Shown here piece after piece: positions 63,857 to 64,000 of a stretch of 64,000 nt of DNA (positions within the stretch are counted from its first letter, which is position 1; each line of letters opens with the position of its first letter). The position numbers and the translations under genes were made by a program. This DNA comes from Myxococcales bacterium (GTDB taxonomy: Bacteria; Myxococcota_A; Polyangia; Haliangiales; Haliangiaceae). The DNA lies in the NCBI GenBank assembly GCA_016720595.1, contig JADKKI010000036.1, positions 1 to 64,000 of the forward strand, read 5' to 3'. Under the pieces are notes generated by a model. That model did no database searches. It saw only the letters and a program-made list of their open reading frames with translations, and was not told the DNA's origin.

Positions 63857-64000
63857 TCACCCAGCCCTGGCGGCGAGCAGGTGTGACCAGAGTCTCTCGA
63901 GTACAGGGGCCACCCCTTCGCCGGTGGCGGCCGACATCGTGAACAGCTCGATGTTCCGGGCGGCGAACGCCTGCTGAACCTCGGCGATCCGCTCGGGTTC
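63857..64000 (-). CDS. C-terminal end of an Obg-like GTPase (partial)
   Basis: The last 47 codons of a gene that runs in from the right edge, stop at 63857. The sequence includes IAEVQQAFAARNIELFTMSA and ATGEGVAPVLERLWSHL, matching the G5 (SA) motif and following helix at the end of the GTPase domain in Obg/CgtA-type proteins, which act in ribosome assembly. Other translation-factor-like GTPases end similarly, so the exact name is uncertain. A 137-bp gap without a gene separates it from the operon start at 63719. Confidence 0.6.
   Translation of the reverse strand, partial: EPERIAEVQQAFAARNIELFTMSAATGEGVAPVLERLWSHLLAARAG

Overview
The window is about 64 kb of very GC-rich DNA with tightly packed genes, many GTG and TTG starts and 4-base ATGA/GTGA gene overlaps. 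Ser/Thr kinases with periplasmic TPR tails, a Glt/Agl-type gliding-complex operon and large TPR proteins point to a myxobacterium (Myxococcota). This is inferred from gene content; no rRNA, tRNA or CRISPR was seen.

Region 1 (1-38626) is a large Wzx/Wzy-type exopolysaccharide locus. It begins with a sigma-54 activator, UDP-glucose dehydrogenase, a UDP-glucuronate 4-epimerase-like enzyme and a kinase-TPR protein. It then holds an outer-membrane barrel, a Wzx flippase, a co-polymerase with tyrosine kinase, a cytidylyltransferase, glycosyltransferases and an AsnB-type amidotransferase. A WlbA-WlbB fusion followed by a WlbC-like aminotransferase indicates a diacetamido-uronic acid route. An EpsN/PglE-like aminotransferase, a PglC-like phosphoglycosyl transferase and a PglF-like dehydratase indicate a bacillosamine-type initiating sugar. 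Two polymerase/ligase candidates, a short OPX export protein, a deacetylase, an FkbM methyltransferase and an ATP-grasp/epimerase/IMPase trio complete it.

Region 2 (38628-43488) holds two minus-strand lipoprotein genes and, divergent from them, a compact five-gene cassette: an 80-residue Cys/Pro-rich peptide, a radical SAM enzyme, a PqqD-like protein, an HPr-kinase-like protein and a nucleotidyltransferase. It looks like an uncharacterised peptide-modification system and is the best candidate for new biology here.

Region 3 (43792-53627) has a kinase-TPR protein, an alpha/beta hydrolase, a GltG-like protein, cysD-cysN behind a tandem-palindrome operator, thrS, and a GNAT gene flanked by inverted and tandem repeats. 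Region 4 (53924-63719, minus strand) is a six-gene envelope/gliding operon. The right edge carries the 3' end of an Obg-like GTPase gene.

At least eight genes, including thrS, are broken by what look like single-base indels, several in short G/C or A runs. The most economical reading is residual assembly error, so those genes are described as they would read after correction.
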